Positions 47,626-48,567 of a DNA stretch of 48,567 bases are shown here, in pieces. The notes under the pieces were generated by a model that saw nothing but the letters and a program-made list of their open reading frames with translations, was not told where the DNA came from and ran no database searches. The stretch's first letter is position 1. Every line of letters starts with the position of its first letter. The translations under genes were made by a program, and so were the position numbers. Source of the stretch: an uncultured Mesorhizobium sp. (lineage in GTDB: Bacteria; Pseudomonadota; Alphaproteobacteria; Rhizobiales; Rhizobiaceae); assembly GCA_937958475.1 (NCBI GenBank), contig CALFXR010000021.1:1-48567 (forward strand), in the 5' to 3' direction.

Positions 47626-47642
47626 TTTCTGACCTCCAGTCA
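47422..47642 (-). repeat. Left arm of a perfect 221-bp inverted repeat (porin 5' ends)
   Basis: Reverse complement of 48031-48251 without a mismatch by direct reading: ribosome site, signal peptide and about 67 codons of porin. Similarity continues beyond with scattered changes. Outside the arms the leaders diverge at once. Confidence 0.85.
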
Positions 47643-48030
47643 GAATCACGCCCGCCACGGCAGATCGGGGCGAAAAACCGCGGAAATGCGCGATTCCGTC
47701 GGGGAGCTCGGAAGCCGGCGAGTCGTCTTGGTCCCGGCCGGCCCGGGTTGGGGGCGGGATTCGGGCCTGTCCGGCGGCCCGCCGGGCGGCTCGCAGAGGC
47801 CCCGATGGTTACCGGTTCCTTACCGGCACCGCTCATTTCGTGTCTTTTGTGCAACAGCGATCCCGGATAGCACGGCGGAGGGCGGCCCTGCGGCACGATG
47901 ATTGTTGAACGGACGGCCGTCATGAGTAATGTCGAACCGGAAGAAGGGGCGCGAGCGCCTTTTTCAGGATAGGGGATGGGGCAGGGAACGCTGTCCTTCA
48001 GCAAAAAAACCCAGACCCGTTTTTTAACTT
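47643..48030. other. Intergenic region between divergent porins
   Basis: 388 unique bases between the inverted-repeat arms, holding both promoters. A weak hairpin of AAAAAAC (48004-48010) and GTTTTTT (48019-48025) lies in the leader of copy 3, just before its ribosome site. GGCG/CGCC followed by five T's lies at about 47947-47965. No gene supported. Confidence 0.4.
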
Positions 48031-48251
48031 TGACTGGAGGTCAGAAAATGAACATCAAGAGCCTTCTTCTCGGCTCGGCTGCGGCGCTGGTCGCGGTCTC
48101 CGGCGCACGTGCGGCCGATGCGGTCGTCGTTGCGGAGCCGGAGCCCGTCGAATACGTCCGCGTCTGCGACGTCTACGGCGCAGGCTTCTTCTACATCCCC
48201 GGCACCGAGACCTGCCTGGCCATCTCCGGCTACGTCTGGTACCAGATCGGC
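48031..48251 (+). repeat. Right arm of the 221-bp inverted repeat
   Basis: Begins TGACTGGAGGTCAGAAAATG and ends in the codons after GYVWYQIG; partner of 47422-47642. Confidence 0.85.
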
Positions 48252-48567
48252 CTCGACTCCCGTAACGACTACGAGACGAAGTCGACCCGCGCCCGCGTCA
48301 ACTTCGACGCCCGTTCGGACACGGAATGGGGCACGCTGCGCGGCTACATCCGTCTCCAGTCGACCTGGGACCCGCAGAACCAGATCGGCACCGTTCGTGA
48401 CGGCGGCGGCAACATCATCGGCACGTTCAACTACGGCGGCGACGGCGTTACCTCGGTCGACCAGGCCTGGCTGTCGCTCGGCGGCCTGCAGATGGGCTAC
48501 ACCGAATCGGCCTGGGCTGCCTCCTTCAACGGCGGCGCGACGAACTGGGGTTCGCATTCGTGGGGTG
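48048..48567 (+). CDS. Porin, Omp2/rhizobial family (copy 3, cut by the window end)
   Basis: 173 residues present. Signal peptide MNIKSLLLGSAAALVAVSGA identical to copy 2; the first change appears after GYVWYQIG (LDSRNDYETKSTRARV). It continues with NFDARSDTEWGTLRGYIRLQ and LSLGGLQMGYTESAWAASFN, nearly identical to copy 2. GGAGGTC 6 bases before the ATG at 48048. The 3' part lies outside the window. Confidence 0.93.
   Translation, partial: MNIKSLLLGSAAALVAVSGARAADAVVVAEPEPVEYVRVCDVYGAGFFYIPGTETCLAISGYVWYQIGLDSRNDYETKSTRARVNFDARSDTEWGTLRGYIRLQSTWDPQNQIGTVRDGGGNIIGTFNYGGDGVTSVDQAWLSLGGLQMGYTESAWAASFNGGATNWGSHSWG

Overview
The window is GC-rich alphaproteobacterial chromosome, most likely from a Hyphomicrobiales (Rhizobiales) organism near Mesorhizobium/Aminobacter/Phyllobacteriaceae. 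The main evidence is three Omp2-type rhizobial/Brucella porins with a shared MNIKSLLLGSAAALVAVSG signal peptide, plus a leucine-catabolic (liu-type) set, a tetrameric sarcosine-oxidase operon and many small rhizobial gene families. The genus call is inference; no rRNA is present.

Layout. 1-4.6 kb: truncated AMP nucleosidase, small secreted proteins, a SEL1-like protein, a branched-chain amino-acid binding protein and a YitT membrane protein. 4.7-18.1 kb: leucine catabolism on the minus strand (TetR, isovaleryl-CoA dehydrogenase, methylcrotonyl-CoA carboxylase beta and alpha, VOC protein), interrupted by accessory genes: VapBC, HicAB, GST, DUF2200, HNH endonuclease, RelB-YafQ, CatB acetyltransferase, a secreted caspase-like protease and a Cys-rich secreted protein. 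18.2-23.1 kb: small membrane protein, LysR regulator, aminotransferase plus NylB-like serine hydrolase, and a porin. 23.5-31 kb: a methylated-amine module with an MttB-family methyltransferase divergent from a TetR regulator, followed by soxB-soxD-soxA, where SoxA appears fused to a SoxG-like domain. 31-33.2 kb: a cytochrome P450 translationally coupled to a stand-alone acyltransferase.

33.76-45.06 kb: an 11.3-kb integrated element in the 3' end of tRNA-Ser(GCU), bounded by a 26-bp direct repeat (one mismatch). It encodes a tyrosine integrase, SF3-type helicase, iteron-like array, a TerS-like DNA-binding protein, a tail tape-measure protein, a prohead protease-major capsid fusion, a Cro/CI-like regulator with an inverted-repeat operator, and several unknowns. 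No large terminase, portal, connector, other tail or lysis gene is visible. It looks like a phage satellite or a strongly reduced prophage. The attachment site lies inside a short ORF, so that in the circular form integrase, this ORF and the helicase would form one chain of overlapping genes; integration cuts that chain.

45.1-48.6 kb: tRNA-Ser, a second unrelated integrase on its other side, and two divergent porins whose 5' ends form a perfect 221-bp inverted repeat. The last porin runs off the window.
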